Numbered from the stretch's first letter, positions 17,270-26,667 are shown. The stretch is 64,000 bases of DNA from Nostoc commune NIES-4072 (GCF_003113895.1 NZ_BDUD01000002.1:248001-312000), one strand, 5' to 3'. Translations and numbers: made by a program. The notes: generated by a model from the letters alone, not told the origin.

Positions 17270-19734
17270 TAAGCCTTCTTATATTTAGGATTTGACAGTA
17301 AACTCAATTGCGCCCGACGTAGTGCTTCTGCTTTTGGCAAGCCATTGTTCAAACCTTTATAAAATTCTTGCATAAGCAAAGTGGTAGAATCGGCTTCCAC
17401 ACGCCACAAAGTAGCAACAGTACTACGCGCTCCAGCTTGTGCAGCCATTCCCGCAATACCCATTGCTGACTGCTTGTTGCCTTTAGCTGTTTCGCAGGCG
17501 CTGAGAACAAGCAACTCAATTGCATCTTGACTATTTTCAGTTTTACCTCTGATTAAGCTGTCAAAGTCTTTAATATTAATTAGTTTGTCATAGGCTACCA
17601 GTACTGTTTTGAGTGGATCAGAACTAAATTGACCGTGGGTAGTAATATGTACAATAGGAAAATTATTTTGAGTTAGTTCTTCTTTGAACCTTTTAAGGGT
17701 AAACTTCTTGTCTAACAAAGCTACTGAGGATTTAGTTTGTTTTTCTACATTTTCTATTTCTTGTTTAGATGAAAGCAAATTATCCATGTTTTTAGGTGCA
17801 TTTGGCTCTGTAAAACTGGGACTGAATTTTGATAGTCCAGCTATTAAAGCTATCATCTGGTTTTGATGCAAGGCTCTAGGTTGTCTAATTCTAGAACCTA
17901 AAGTTTCTGCAATACTGTAATGCTCTATTAAATAATGTTGCCCATCATATAACAATGCCATTGGTATGCTTTGGAAAGATTTATCTAAAGTGAATACGAG
18001 TGTTCCTGATGTGGGTAGATATGTTTTGATTGGTGCAATTAGCTTTTCAAAAATTCCTTGAGAAGAGGTAGTAATGCTATTTTCGCCAACTTCAGAAAGC
18101 TTTTCATTTTGTAAAGCTTCTAAAAGATGATCTATCTGGAATCGAACTAGTTTAGATTCAATAGAATGGTGGTGAAGTGAGCCATCTGTTGACTGAACAA
18201 TTACTTCTATAGTATCCCCTAAATCAATAATGTGAATTACTGTTGGGGCGCTATTGAGGTTCTGAAGCTGATTCAAAGCAACAAGGTCAAGCTTGCCACA
18301 TTTGAGAAAGTTTTCTAACCGTGCTATCTGTAATTCTTCATTTATCTCTATTATTCTTTTTAAATCAGGATTAGGTAATGTTAAGAGCAATCGCATATAA
18401 TTCCGATATGTCGGCTCCATTTCTGACTGAAAAGAGAACTGCAAATCTCCGTTAGTTGACAAAAGACTATCACGCACTTCAGCCATGTTTGTGATTGCAG
18501 CATTATAGTTCTGAATCGCTAACTCAGTTTTTCCCTGCTTTTGGTAAATTAGTCCTAACTGCTGCTGCCATTGGTAGGCGATATCCGAAGCCCGAATTGA
18601 TTGAGCGAATCCTAAAGCCTTCTGAAAATATGCTTGTTTTTGTTCTGTTTGAGTTGATAATTTACCCAAAGTACCAAAACTATAGGATAACCATCGGATA
18701 CTATTAATAGTTTCAGCCATTTTCAATGCTAATTTAGCATATCGAATCGCTACTGATTTCAATTGTTCATCTGGGATCTGGCTGAGGTTATTAGCAAAAT
18801 TCAACCGAGCATGAATGGATGGCTCAGGTGATAACTCCAAAAAGGCAGAATAATTTTCATCTATTTGATTTACCAATACTCGGATCTGTTGATTAACTTT
18901 CTGATGAAGGCTCGCTTGATTTGGTTGCTCACTAAGCCATTTTTCCCAACTTATCAGTAAAGTTAAGTGATTCAACTGAGATTGGAGTTTAGCTGATTTT
19001 GAGATATTTGGTATATTTTCTAGTATTTGGTAATACAAGAGTGATTTTTGCGCCTTTTGTGGAATAATATTAGCAATCTGCTCTCGAAAAAGTGGTTCCT
19101 CTATCCAAGAATATTTTTCTTGTAATTGCTGATAAATTGATTGTTCGATATTACCCAGAGACAGATAAATCCCACTAATCTTTGATGAGGATACAAGTTT
19201 CGCCAGCGTTAATGTTTCTTGTAAAACTGTTTGAGATTCATTTAATTTCCCTAAAATCCGCAATACTTCTCCTAGATTCTGTAATCCAAGCAAGTTAACT
19301 GATGTTGGTTTCTGCTTACCGATTACTGCCGTCAGTTGCTCTTGTTGAGCAGGAGATGGTTGCTGCAAAGCCGTGTCGCAAATACCTAGATTTGCATTCA
19401 ACTTTAAAGCTTCTAAAAGTGTATTGCAAGCTTGTTTGTGTAATCCTAATGCTTGGAAAGCAAGGTTTTGATTAATCAGGCTTTCCGTAATTCCCTCTTG
19501 ATCGTTTAGTTGGCGATAAATTTTTGTAGATTCCTGCCAAGTTTTTAAAGCTTCATTCGCCTGATCTAGAGCTAATTGTTCGTGACCTGAAGAAGTCAGG
19601 GATGCCGCTTGATTTTTAAGAAATTCTTTTTCTTTTTTTACAGTCTGGGCAGGGGAAGATGATTGAATTAAAATTATAGACAGCCCTAGAATGCCTGAGA
19701 AAACGTATTTAAAGCAACATTGAGGTGAGATCAT
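17230..19734 (-). CDS. CHAT-domain protein with TPR repeats
   Basis: The 834-residue protein has a signal peptide (FSGILGLSIILIQSSSPAQT), a long TPR region (QALGLHKQACNTLLEALKLN; LGLIYQKQGKTELAIQNYNA) and a C-terminal caspase-like CHAT peptidase domain with catalytic His in HITTHGQF and Cys in LSACETAKG, then the conserved end YYWGGFLLVGSWL. CHAT-TPR proteins are common in cyanobacteria and occur beside haemagglutinin-like secreted proteins, as here (19747). Export suggests action in the periplasm. It converges on the STAND/kinase operon. No lesion is visible. Confidence 0.88.
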   Translation of the reverse strand: MISPQCCFKYVFSGILGLSIILIQSSSPAQTVKKEKEFLKNQAASLTSSGHEQLALDQANEALKTWQESTKIYRQLNDQEGITESLINQNLAFQALGLHKQACNTLLEALKLNANLGICDTALQQPSPAQQEQLTAVIGKQKPTSVNLLGLQNLGEVLRILGKLNESQTVLQETLTLAKLVSSSKISGIYLSLGNIEQSIYQQLQEKYSWIEEPLFREQIANIIPQKAQKSLLYYQILENIPNISKSAKLQSQLNHLTLLISWEKWLSEQPNQASLHQKVNQQIRVLVNQIDENYSAFLELSPEPSIHARLNFANNLSQIPDEQLKSVAIRYAKLALKMAETINSIRWLSYSFGTLGKLSTQTEQKQAYFQKALGFAQSIRASDIAYQWQQQLGLIYQKQGKTELAIQNYNAAITNMAEVRDSLLSTNGDLQFSFQSEMEPTYRNYMRLLLTLPNPDLKRIIEINEELQIARLENFLKCGKLDLVALNQLQNLNSAPTVIHIIDLGDTIEVIVQSTDGSLHHHSIESKLVRFQIDHLLEALQNEKLSEVGENSITTSSQGIFEKLIAPIKTYLPTSGTLVFTLDKSFQSIPMALLYDGQHYLIEHYSIAETLGSRIRQPRALHQNQMIALIAGLSKFSPSFTEPNAPKNMDNLLSSKQEIENVEKQTKSSVALLDKKFTLKRFKEELTQNNFPIVHITTHGQFSSDPLKTVLVAYDKLINIKDFDSLIRGKTENSQDAIELLVLSACETAKGNKQSAMGIAGMAAQAGARSTVATLWRVEADSTTLLMQEFYKGLNNGLPKAEALRRAQLSLLSNPKYKKAYYWGGFLLVGSWL

Positions 19735-19746
19735 TTTTATATCTTT

Positions 19747-21834
19747 TTACCACTGAGATCCTGAAAAACAAGAACTTGCAGACAGTGAAGCATTATCCCA
19801 TGCTGGATTTGCTTGGTCTGTCGTCAAAACTAAATTACCTTGAGAATCCCGAATCAAAACGTTGGCTTCTATGATTTGTGTAGCTTGGTTACTTATTAAT
19901 GATTTTGGATTATGTGAATTATTAAAAGCTGGAACTGGAACAGAGCTACTTTGCTCAACATTGTTATACATCAGGTTGTTAGGCTTAGATTGGATATTGC
20001 GAGTACTACTAACTCGAAAACTACTTACTTCTGTGCCTGCTCGTGCCTGACAGACTGGGGTGATTTGAGGAGTTATTGGAATTACTTCTGTTTTTAGTTG
20101 AGTAGGGTAAATGTTAGTATCATCAATGTTGTATTTAACCGTACCGTTAATTCCGTACTTGGAACTAGCTGTAATCAAGCTATTAGGAGAAAAGAAAAGT
20201 CCTTGAGCATTAATTGTGATATTCCCACCACTACCCTCAAAGGCATTTGCGGTGATGCTGCTATTTTTTATTGCAACTAGGATATCTGTGTTGATAGTGA
20301 TGTTGCCGCCGTCGCCATTACCCCCAGCAGTCGCAGTAATGATACTGTCACGTAATTGTAAGTCACCAGAGTGTAAGAAAATGTCGCCTCCTTGGCCCTT
20401 TGTGCCCGTCTCTGTGCCAGCTGTGATAGTACCTCTGTCTAGATTGATACTGTCTGCGTTGATTCGGAGGGTTCCTGCATTTCCTTGTCCTGGCTGAAAG
20501 TTGAGATTTTTTGGAATTTTTTCACCACCAATATTTACTCTGGCACCATCAGTGACAGTTAATCGTTCTGCTTCGATTGTCAGATTTCCGGCCTTTCCAG
20601 TTCCTCCAGTTCGAGCTGATATTCTGCTAGGAGAATTACCAGTTAATGACTTTCCGGTTACTTGCACTTCTTGGGAAGCAGTTATAGATACGTTGCCTCC
20701 CGAACCCTGCCCAAATGTGCCTGATGATATCACTCCTCCAGAGCGTAAACTTAACCGCGTAGTTTCAATCTTGATGTTACCGCCAGATCCGGTAGATCCT
20801 CGTTGGGCCAAACTTGTTATGGAACTGCCTGCATTTCCTGTTGGTTTTCGCAGCACTTCCACTGAATCATGAGCTAAGACCTCTATGGAACCAGCATTTC
20901 CGAAGCCATACGTACCAGCAGCTATCCCTGCTCCATCTTGGACACTTAACCGCCCAGTTTCAATATTGATGTTGCCACCAGCTCCGGTAGCTCTTGGGTA
21001 AACTAGGCTCGATATACCAGTGTTGAAAAACGAATCAACTTCTGGTAATCCCACCAGGTTCACTGAATCTGAAGCATTAATTTTCAATGTTCCTCCCGTT
21101 CCTGCTCCTAATGTGCTGGACTCAATCTGAGAACCACCGTTTAGCATTAGCTTCATGGCTTGTATTTGAATATTGCCACCACCATCGCCACTAGCATCAA
21201 CTGCTGCTGCTCCAGACAACTGGATCTCTCCAAAGGCTGAGATGCCTGAATATCCCAACGTCCAGCCTTTATCTGTAGGAATCAGGTTGACCAAACCCGC
21301 TCCAGCCACGCTGCCTAATTCAATCTGTCCGCCTGTTGTTTTAAGCGTTCCACCTGAGAGTACTATATCGCCACCCACCAAAGCTAAGGTTTGATTTGGC
21401 TGCACGCGCAGACCTGAACTAGTATCTATGAGGTCTGAAGTTTTTCTTATACCTTGACCGTCTCCAAAGACGCGAATATTTCCAGCATTTGTCCCAAATC
21501 CTAATCCCACAGGCACGCTCACTGTCAACAAAGGTTCTGCACCACTAAGGGGTTTAGCATCGAAGGAGATGCCATCAGCAAATTTAATATTACTGGCAGT
21601 AGTGCCGAAAAACGAGCCGCCAATGTTCAGTGAAGCATTCGTCCCAAAAATAATCCCATTGGGATTAATAAGAAATACGTTGGCTATGCCGTTAGCTCGA
21701 ATTAAACCATCAATATTAGATATTGTGCTACCCGTCACTCTTGTCAAAATGTTTTGGATGTCTGGGGCATTTTTGAAGTAGACTGCGCTTCCTGTGGGTA
21801 CAGAAAACTGTCCAAAGCTGTGGAACAATGTCAC
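19747..21834 (-). CDS. Filamentous-haemagglutinin-type (two-partner secretion) protein, N-terminus missing
   Basis: The 695-residue product has the TPS-domain hallmarks FLINPNGIIFGTNASLNIGG and NILTRVTGSTISNIDG, then beta-helix repeats rich in GGNI-I-T-RLSV units, ending with a Cys-containing tail (SASSCFSGSQW). Normal family members begin with a signal peptide and about 40 more TPS residues. Here the only start is a GTG at 21834, and an in-frame TGA lies four codons upstream (21844-21846). The exported form has therefore probably been lost, making this a remnant. It lies 12 bases upstream of the CHAT gene in the same orientation. Confidence 0.75.
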   Translation of the reverse strand: MTLFHSFGQFSVPTGSAVYFKNAPDIQNILTRVTGSTISNIDGLIRANGIANVFLINPNGIIFGTNASLNIGGSFFGTTASNIKFADGISFDAKPLSGAEPLLTVSVPVGLGFGTNAGNIRVFGDGQGIRKTSDLIDTSSGLRVQPNQTLALVGGDIVLSGGTLKTTGGQIELGSVAGAGLVNLIPTDKGWTLGYSGISAFGEIQLSGAAAVDASGDGGGNIQIQAMKLMLNGGSQIESSTLGAGTGGTLKINASDSVNLVGLPEVDSFFNTGISSLVYPRATGAGGNINIETGRLSVQDGAGIAAGTYGFGNAGSIEVLAHDSVEVLRKPTGNAGSSITSLAQRGSTGSGGNIKIETTRLSLRSGGVISSGTFGQGSGGNVSITASQEVQVTGKSLTGNSPSRISARTGGTGKAGNLTIEAERLTVTDGARVNIGGEKIPKNLNFQPGQGNAGTLRINADSINLDRGTITAGTETGTKGQGGDIFLHSGDLQLRDSIITATAGGNGDGGNITINTDILVAIKNSSITANAFEGSGGNITINAQGLFFSPNSLITASSKYGINGTVKYNIDDTNIYPTQLKTEVIPITPQITPVCQARAGTEVSSFRVSSTRNIQSKPNNLMYNNVEQSSSVPVPAFNNSHNPKSLISNQATQIIEANVLIRDSQGNLVLTTDQANPAWDNASLSASSCFSGSQW

Positions 21835-22068
21835 CGTGAAAAATCACCAGGGACGGGAAGCGAAGCGATCGCCTGATTGAATTTTAAATTCACCAACAGG
21901 AGGGGGGAGAGATGCAAAGTTTTGTGAATATTCTTGCAAAAATGCAGATTTTATGGGTTTGATTTCCTGAAGCCTGATTCTGTTGATGAGGAGTATATCT
22001 AATACTCTGAAGTTATTTAAAATTTACAATACTTTAGCTGGCAATCGCTACACATAATAAAAAAGAAA

Positions 22069-22965
22069 CTATATATTCTTTACCAAGTTATCTAGGGCTG
22101 ACTTAGCTACCGATTCTGCTCGTGAAGATGTGATTTTCTGATAGCGCAAGGTAGTTTGGATATTTTCATGCCCCATCAGCGCCCGTAGCTCCTCAATCGC
22201 CATTAGTCCCACCCGTTCAGTGGCAAAGGTATGCCGCAGGTCATGCAGCCGAATGCCTTTGAGTTCATGGCTTTGGTTAATTACTTTTCTCCAGTCTGCC
22301 AGAACTGCTTCATAACTTACTGGCGTTATGACTTTAGTTGTTGGGTGCTGGGCGGTGAATAATGCTTTGGATGCGGAGTGGCGATAATATTTGATATAGT
22401 CTTGTAAAGCAATTTCCGCATCTTCACGCATTAAACACCAGCGTTGTTTGTTACCTTTACCTACAACTTGGAACTTGCGTTGCTCCATATTTATGTGTGC
22501 TAACTCTAAGGAAAGTAATTCTCCGATTCTGGCTCCACTTCGATGTAGCAAGTGGACTATCGTCTCCAGTCTGGCATTAGATTTTTTGACGTTTGCATAC
22601 AAAATATCTAGCTGTGATGGCGTAAGATAGCGTATTATCTCGTCTGTCTTGTGTTCTCCCCGTTGTCGTTCCGGTTTCCTGGGACTTAAACGACTGGCTG
22701 GGTTTGATTGAATGTAGCCGGAATCTACAGCAAAATTAAACAGAGCGCTGATTATCGCTTGATGGCGATTATGCGTTGTGTAGTTTAAATTATCTAAGCT
22801 TTGAAGATAATCCTTAAGTAGTTGACGGTCTACTAATTCTACAGGTGTTTGTCCGTGTTCTTTGAGCAAAGATAGTAGCGTTTGCTCGTAAGATTTAAGT
22901 GTACTAGCGGCTAATCCATCTCGTGAGAGAAATGCTGTAGTAACTTGTGCTAATGTAGTTGTCAT
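22069..22965 (-). CDS. Tyrosine recombinase / site-specific integrase
   Basis: The 298-residue protein has an N-terminal core-binding domain (LAASTLKSYEQTLLSLLKEH) and a catalytic half with Arg in SGARIGELLSLEL, Lys in VVGKGNKQR, His-x-x-Arg in LHDLRHTFA, the GHENIQTT His, and Tyr in LRYQKITSS. It is complete and of XerC/D-like size. It differs clearly from the integrase at 6937. It is divergent from the XRE regulator at 23060, with AT-rich DNA between them. Confidence 0.9.
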   Translation of the reverse strand: MTTTLAQVTTAFLSRDGLAASTLKSYEQTLLSLLKEHGQTPVELVDRQLLKDYLQSLDNLNYTTHNRHQAIISALFNFAVDSGYIQSNPASRLSPRKPERQRGEHKTDEIIRYLTPSQLDILYANVKKSNARLETIVHLLHRSGARIGELLSLELAHINMEQRKFQVVGKGNKQRWCLMREDAEIALQDYIKYYRHSASKALFTAQHPTTKVITPVSYEAVLADWRKVINQSHELKGIRLHDLRHTFATERVGLMAIEELRALMGHENIQTTLRYQKITSSRAESVAKSALDNLVKNI

Positions 22966-23059
22966 ATTTCACTATTTTTTCGGCTAAAGGCAGTATATAA
23001 ATTTCAAAAAACATATTTAATAGGAATAATTTTAAATATATATTAATACATACTTTATC

Positions 23060-23518
23060 ATGGACAATACCCCTCAACCCCAAGAATCGCTGGCAGAATA
23101 CGTTAAAAGAATACGCACGAGCCTTTCGTTAAGTCAAACAGAGCTAGCCCTAAAGGCAGGGATTCATCTTCAAAGTTTGGGTAAGATTGAACGAGGGATG
23201 ACGACTAAGCTTAATAGTAAAAGTCAGCGTGGGTTAGCAATTGCATTGCAGGTTCCATCTGAGTACCTGGATGCGGTTGTCCGTGGGGTTGCTCTTGGAG
23301 CATCAGATGTTCTCAAATTTTGTCCCCACTGTTGGCAGCCTGGAACAACACTTGAAGATATTTGGTTGTCGCCACGCTCCAAGTTCTGTTTTCTGTGCGG
23401 GACTGGATTACGTAATAGTTGCGCTAGGTGTAACGAACCGATTACGTCGGTGAAATTCCGCTTCTGTCCTTACTGTGGTTTTCCCTACAAGGAGTCTGTT
23501 AATTCTGGTGTGACTTGA
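23060..23518 (+). CDS. XRE-family regulator with double zinc ribbon
   Basis: Residues about 10-70 form a Cro/C1-type helix-turn-helix (IRTSLSLSQTELALKAGI, LQSLGKIERG). The C-terminal half has paired CxxC knuckles: CPHC, CFLCG, CARC and CPYCG, enough for two zinc sites. It is probably a DNA-binding regulator that uses zinc for structure or sensing. Placement divergent to the integrase (94 bases between starts) suggests control of that gene or of itself. Confidence 0.78.
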   Translation: MDNTPQPQESLAEYVKRIRTSLSLSQTELALKAGIHLQSLGKIERGMTTKLNSKSQRGLAIALQVPSEYLDAVVRGVALGASDVLKFCPHCWQPGTTLEDIWLSPRSKFCFLCGTGLRNSCARCNEPITSVKFRFCPYCGFPYKESVNSGVT

Positions 23519-23896
23519 ACTTCAGATGTATTCTGTTTTTAGGCACAATGCAACTATAGCTTTGACCATTTAATGAAATTCACGCATTCAAAATGCTCTC
23601 ATTAAGAATAATTGAAGAAGGCAGAAGGCAGAGCCCGGATTTCTCACAAAGGTTTAAACGATTAGCCCAAAACGCTTATGACACTTAGACTTTAGATAAA
23701 ATACTTTGTTCACATACTGCTGTGATTCGTGCAGCGTCTAAAACGCTCAAAATCTAAGCCTGATAAAGGTTTGGTAATAGCGATCGCAAAGCTTGTGAGA
23801 AATCCGGGATAACTGTACTTCAAGATTGTTTTGCGTTTTTGACTCCTAATAAGCAGATAATGAAGGGTTAAGAGTTCTCGCTCATTAGGAACAGCG
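23519..23896. other. Intergenic region with an inverted-repeat element
   Basis: No gene is seen. The main content is the 175-bp element with 16-bp terminal inverted repeats described separately. A HIP1 site (GCGATCGC) lies near 23780. Confidence 0.4.
23634..23808. repeat. MITE-like element with 16-bp perfect terminal repeats
   Basis: CCCGGATTTCTCACAA (23634-23649) is repeated exactly in reverse complement at 23793-23808. The 143 bases between them have no gene. Flanks show no obvious target duplication (GGCAGAG versus ATAACTG). The structure is that of a small non-autonomous transposon or insertion-sequence relic. Confidence 0.65.
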
Positions 23897-24181
23897 TTGA
23901 GAAACTTATCAGGTGAAAAAGGCACAATCTTAGTAGTAGATGACGAAGCCAGCATCCGCCGGATTTTACAGACGCGTCTTGAGATGATTGGCTACAGTGT
24001 AGTTACAGCTAGTGATGGTGAAGAAGCTTTGTCAGCTTTTCGCTTGTTGACCCCTGATTTAATAGTTCTAGATGTAATGATGCCAAAGCTGGATGGCTAC
24101 GGTGTCTGTCAAGAATTACGGAAACAATCAGACGTACCAATTATTATGCTAACAGCATTGGCAGATGTAGCAGACCGAATC
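23897..24181 (+). pseudogene. RpaB-like response regulator, receiver-domain fragment
   Basis: The receiver domain is nearly complete: acidic pair VVDDEASIRRIL, phosphoacceptor Asp in LIVLDVMMPKLDGYG, Thr in IIMLTALADVADRI. These segments match the OmpR-class regulator RpaB of cyanobacteria closely. After DRI the frame runs into AATTCGC repeats and stops at 24232. The start is a TTG (23897) or a lost upstream ATG. The DNA-binding half is at 24415-24669 in another frame; about 60 residues (rest of receiver and linker) are missing. Confidence 0.8.
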
Positions 24182-24185
24182 AAAC

Positions 24186-24414
24186 CAATTCGCAATTCGC
24201 AATTCGCAGTTCGCAATTTCGGACGTAATTGATAATTGAGACGTTGGGGTACAGAGCAACTAATTTCAATTATGAAAAGAAATAAAACACATAGTATCAA
24301 TATTCAAGCTCCCGCATTCATAAGCCACTGCGGTGGACGGGAACACCTGCATAAAGCAAGTGGCGTGCGTGGGGTATTATTAATTGCGAATTGCGAATTG
24401 CGAATTGCGAATTG
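24186..24414. mobile_element. AATTGCG-bounded cassette splitting the RpaB-like gene
   Basis: The left border is (CAATTCG)n-type repeats (24186-24218) and the right border (GCGAATT)n repeats (about 24381-24414), so the ends are inverted. The 150-bp interior has no gene and carries a GC-rich segment. It replaces, rather than just interrupts, part of the gene. The same borders enclose the IVP gene at 34263-34746, suggesting one family of cassettes. Confidence 0.65.
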
Positions 24415-24669
24415 GAAAAGACAGGTGTGGAGTTTAGCTTATTAGAGTTGTTAGTTAATCATTCGGGAAAGATTTTTTCAAGGGTTGAAATATTGCAGCA
24501 ATTGTGGGGCTTTGTACCAGAGATGAATACAGACACCCGTGTGGTAGATGTGCATATTTCACGATTACGGACAAAGGTAGAATCCGACCCCAACGACCCA
24601 GAATTCATTATTACAGCAAGAGGTAGTGGTTATTTTTTCCCACGAATTATTGATTCAGAGCAGGAATAA
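24415..24669 (+). pseudogene. RpaB-like response regulator, DNA-binding-domain fragment
   Basis: The winged-helix effector part remains: GVEFSLLELLVNHSGKIFSR, EILQQLWGFVPEM, DTRVVDVHISRLRTKVE and ITARGSGYFFPRI. These are the hallmarks of OmpR/PhoB-type DNA-binding domains and match the RpaB C-terminus. A frame beginning at 24391 runs in from the repeat cassette (MRIANCELEKTG), but this is not a natural start. It lies ten bases before the SDR gene. Confidence 0.8.
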
Positions 24670-24678
24670 GAGAAAAAT

Positions 24679-25360
24679 ATGAGTAAGCTCATCTTAATTA
24701 CAGGCATAAGTAAAGGTCTAGGTTATGGGATGACCGAGGGTTTTATTCAACAGGGACATACTGTTATTGGTTGCGCCCGTTCATCAGATGCTATTGATAA
24801 AATACGCCAGAAATTTAGTGCTACCAACGATTTCACATCTGTAGATGTAGCAAATGAACAACTTGTAAAAAAATGGGCACTCTTTCGTACTTCAAAAATA
24901 TTCACCGCCAGATATAGTAATTAATAATGCGGCAATTATTAATTACCCAGCACCTTTGTGGGAAATCCCATCTGAAGAATTTTCGGATCTTATAGATATC
25001 AATATCAAAGGAGTAGCGAATATAATTCGCCATTTCGTACCAGCAATGGTAAAAAACAAACGGGGTATTATTGTTAACTTTAGTTCTGGTTGGGGACGTT
25101 CGACTTCAGCCCAAGTTGCACCATATTGTGCTTCTAAGTGGGCAATAGAAGGATTAACTCGTTCTTTGGCACAAGAATTGCCAACTGGCATGGCAGCCAT
25201 ACCCCTCAATCCAGGTATCATTCATACAGATATGCTTTCTATTAGCTTTGGAGAAGAAGCTGCTAATTATACACCCGTGTCCGATTGGGTATTGAAAGCT
25301 GTTCCGTTTATTCTCAATTTAAAACCCAAAGATAATGGAATTCCTTTGACCATTTCCTGA
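24679..25360 (+). pseudogene. Short-chain dehydrogenase/reductase with frameshift
   Basis: The first part (24679-24924) has the nucleotide-binding TGISKGLGYGM glycine motif. The second part (from about 24890, ORF start 24956) has INNAAIINYPAPLWE, the SSG motif, the catalytic Tyr-Lys pair in YCASKWAIEGL and the PG motif NPGIIHTDM. The two are in different frames; the shift is between about 24880 and 24897, where KKWALF should continue into KYSPPDIVINNAA. A one-base indel would explain it. It is directly downstream of the broken RpaB-like gene. Substrate unknown. Confidence 0.82.
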
Positions 25361-25482
25361 AATTGCTCATGCGTGAATTGTTTTGACCAGTTACGAAAAA
25401 GCAGTCTGATTTCAACTGTATTGGTTTATCGCCCAGAGGCACAGTAAATTAGTACAATTTTTGAATACTGGAGTTTTCATTT

Positions 25483-26496
25483 TTGAAAAAGCATTTGAGC
25501 CAAAGTCTACCTATAGCACCAAGCCGGAAACTGAAGATTACGATCCTAACAGTAGGTTCAAGGGGAGACTTGCAACCATACTGCGCTTTGGCTATTGGCT
25601 TGAAACGTGTGGGGCATGAAGTAACGATTGCAACGCATGAGAACTTTGAACCATTTGTGAGGAAGTTCGATTTAAAGTTTGCACCGATCGCTGGAAATAT
25701 GCAAGAGTTTCTGCAATCGAAACTCCTTCAGCGATTGATTGCGGGAGAAAAGTTGAATCCTTATGAAAGAGATAAGCTTTTGCTTCAACAATTGCAGTCG
25801 GCTTGGGCAGCGTGTCAGGGAAGTGAGGTGATTATCTACACGCCGTTAGCTACCTTTGGATATCATATTGCAGAGAAATTAGGCGTACCCTGCTTTTTTG
25901 CATCAGTTCTACCGTTGACTCCTACAGGGATGTTTGGGTTTTTGAGATTTGCTCAAATAACTAAAAACCCGCTAAAGAAATTAATCAACTATGGCAGTTA
26001 CTTACTAGTAGAGTTTTTGCACTGGCAAAGATATCGTTCACTGCTCAATCACTTCAGAACAGAAACTTTGAAATTGCCGCCTCTACCATATTTCGGCAGA
26101 CGCTTCAGACAGAAGACTCCGGCGAATGTATCACGAATCCCTGTATTGTATGGATTTAGTTCGCACGTAATCCCAAAACCTCGTGACTGGCCGCATTGGG
26201 CGTATGTGACTGGTTTCTGGTTTATTGACCAAGCCTCCGAATACGAGCCACCTCTGGAACTAGAGGATTTTCTGGGACGAAAGCAACTACCTTTGTGTTT
26301 TGGCTTTGGGAGCATGACGATGCCCAATCCAGAATATCTCACACACTACATCGTGGAAGCTCTAAAGAAAACACATCAAGGCGGCATTATATTGTCAGGC
26401 TGGGGCGACGTTGGAAGAACGGTGAATATAAAAGATTCGCTACGAGTGTTTGTGATCAAGGAAGGGGAGCAACGCGAAAAAGTGAGATCCTCGTGA
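25483..26496 (+). CDS. UDP-glycosyltransferase-like protein, C-terminally truncated
   Basis: The 337-residue product resembles family 1/28 glycosyltransferases: ITILTVGSRGDLQPYCALAI at the N-terminus, the acceptor half, then the start of the nucleotide-sugar half (LCFGFGSMTMPN). The second half, with the donor-binding HGGAGT-type motif, is missing. After RVFVIKEG the frame enters MITE copy 3 and ends with the foreign tail EQREKVRSS. The start is TTG at 25483 with GGAG about 10 bases upstream. It is unlikely to be active. Confidence 0.82.
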   Translation: MKKHLSQSLPIAPSRKLKITILTVGSRGDLQPYCALAIGLKRVGHEVTIATHENFEPFVRKFDLKFAPIAGNMQEFLQSKLLQRLIAGEKLNPYERDKLLLQQLQSAWAACQGSEVIIYTPLATFGYHIAEKLGVPCFFASVLPLTPTGMFGFLRFAQITKNPLKKLINYGSYLLVEFLHWQRYRSLLNHFRTETLKLPPLPYFGRRFRQKTPANVSRIPVLYGFSSHVIPKPRDWPHWAYVTGFWFIDQASEYEPPLELEDFLGRKQLPLCFGFGSMTMPNPEYLTHYIVEALKKTHQGGIILSGWGDVGRTVNIKDSLRVFVIKEGEQREKVRSS

Positions 26497-26667
26497 AATA
26501 GGCAGGGGGGGCAGGGGGAGCAGGGGAAGCAGGGGGAGTAAAGAGAGAAAGTAGTAATTTTTGCTACCGACATACCCTGAAGTATACTTAATTTCTTTCT
26601 CTCCCCCTGCCTCCCCTGCCTCCCCTGCCTCAAGAGCTTGCCTACCTCACAAAATCGCATTGCTCCC
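26465..26667. mobile_element. MITE family A, copy 3
   Basis: The 203-bp element has ends GGGAGCAACGCGA and TCGCATTGCTCCC. The interior is two inverted arms of G-rich short repeats (AGGGGGAGCAGGGGAAGC and CTCCCCTGCCTCCCCTGCC) around a short core. The flanks do not match (GATCAAGGAAG versus GATTATATCGG), so no target duplication is left, and the glycosyltransferase 3' end is absent on the other side. This points to a deletion or recombination at the element. Confidence 0.85.

Noticed and set aside
20098..21781. Several plus-strand frames of 60-123 codons
   Set aside because: They are shadows of the Gly/Asn-rich haemagglutinin gene on the minus strand.
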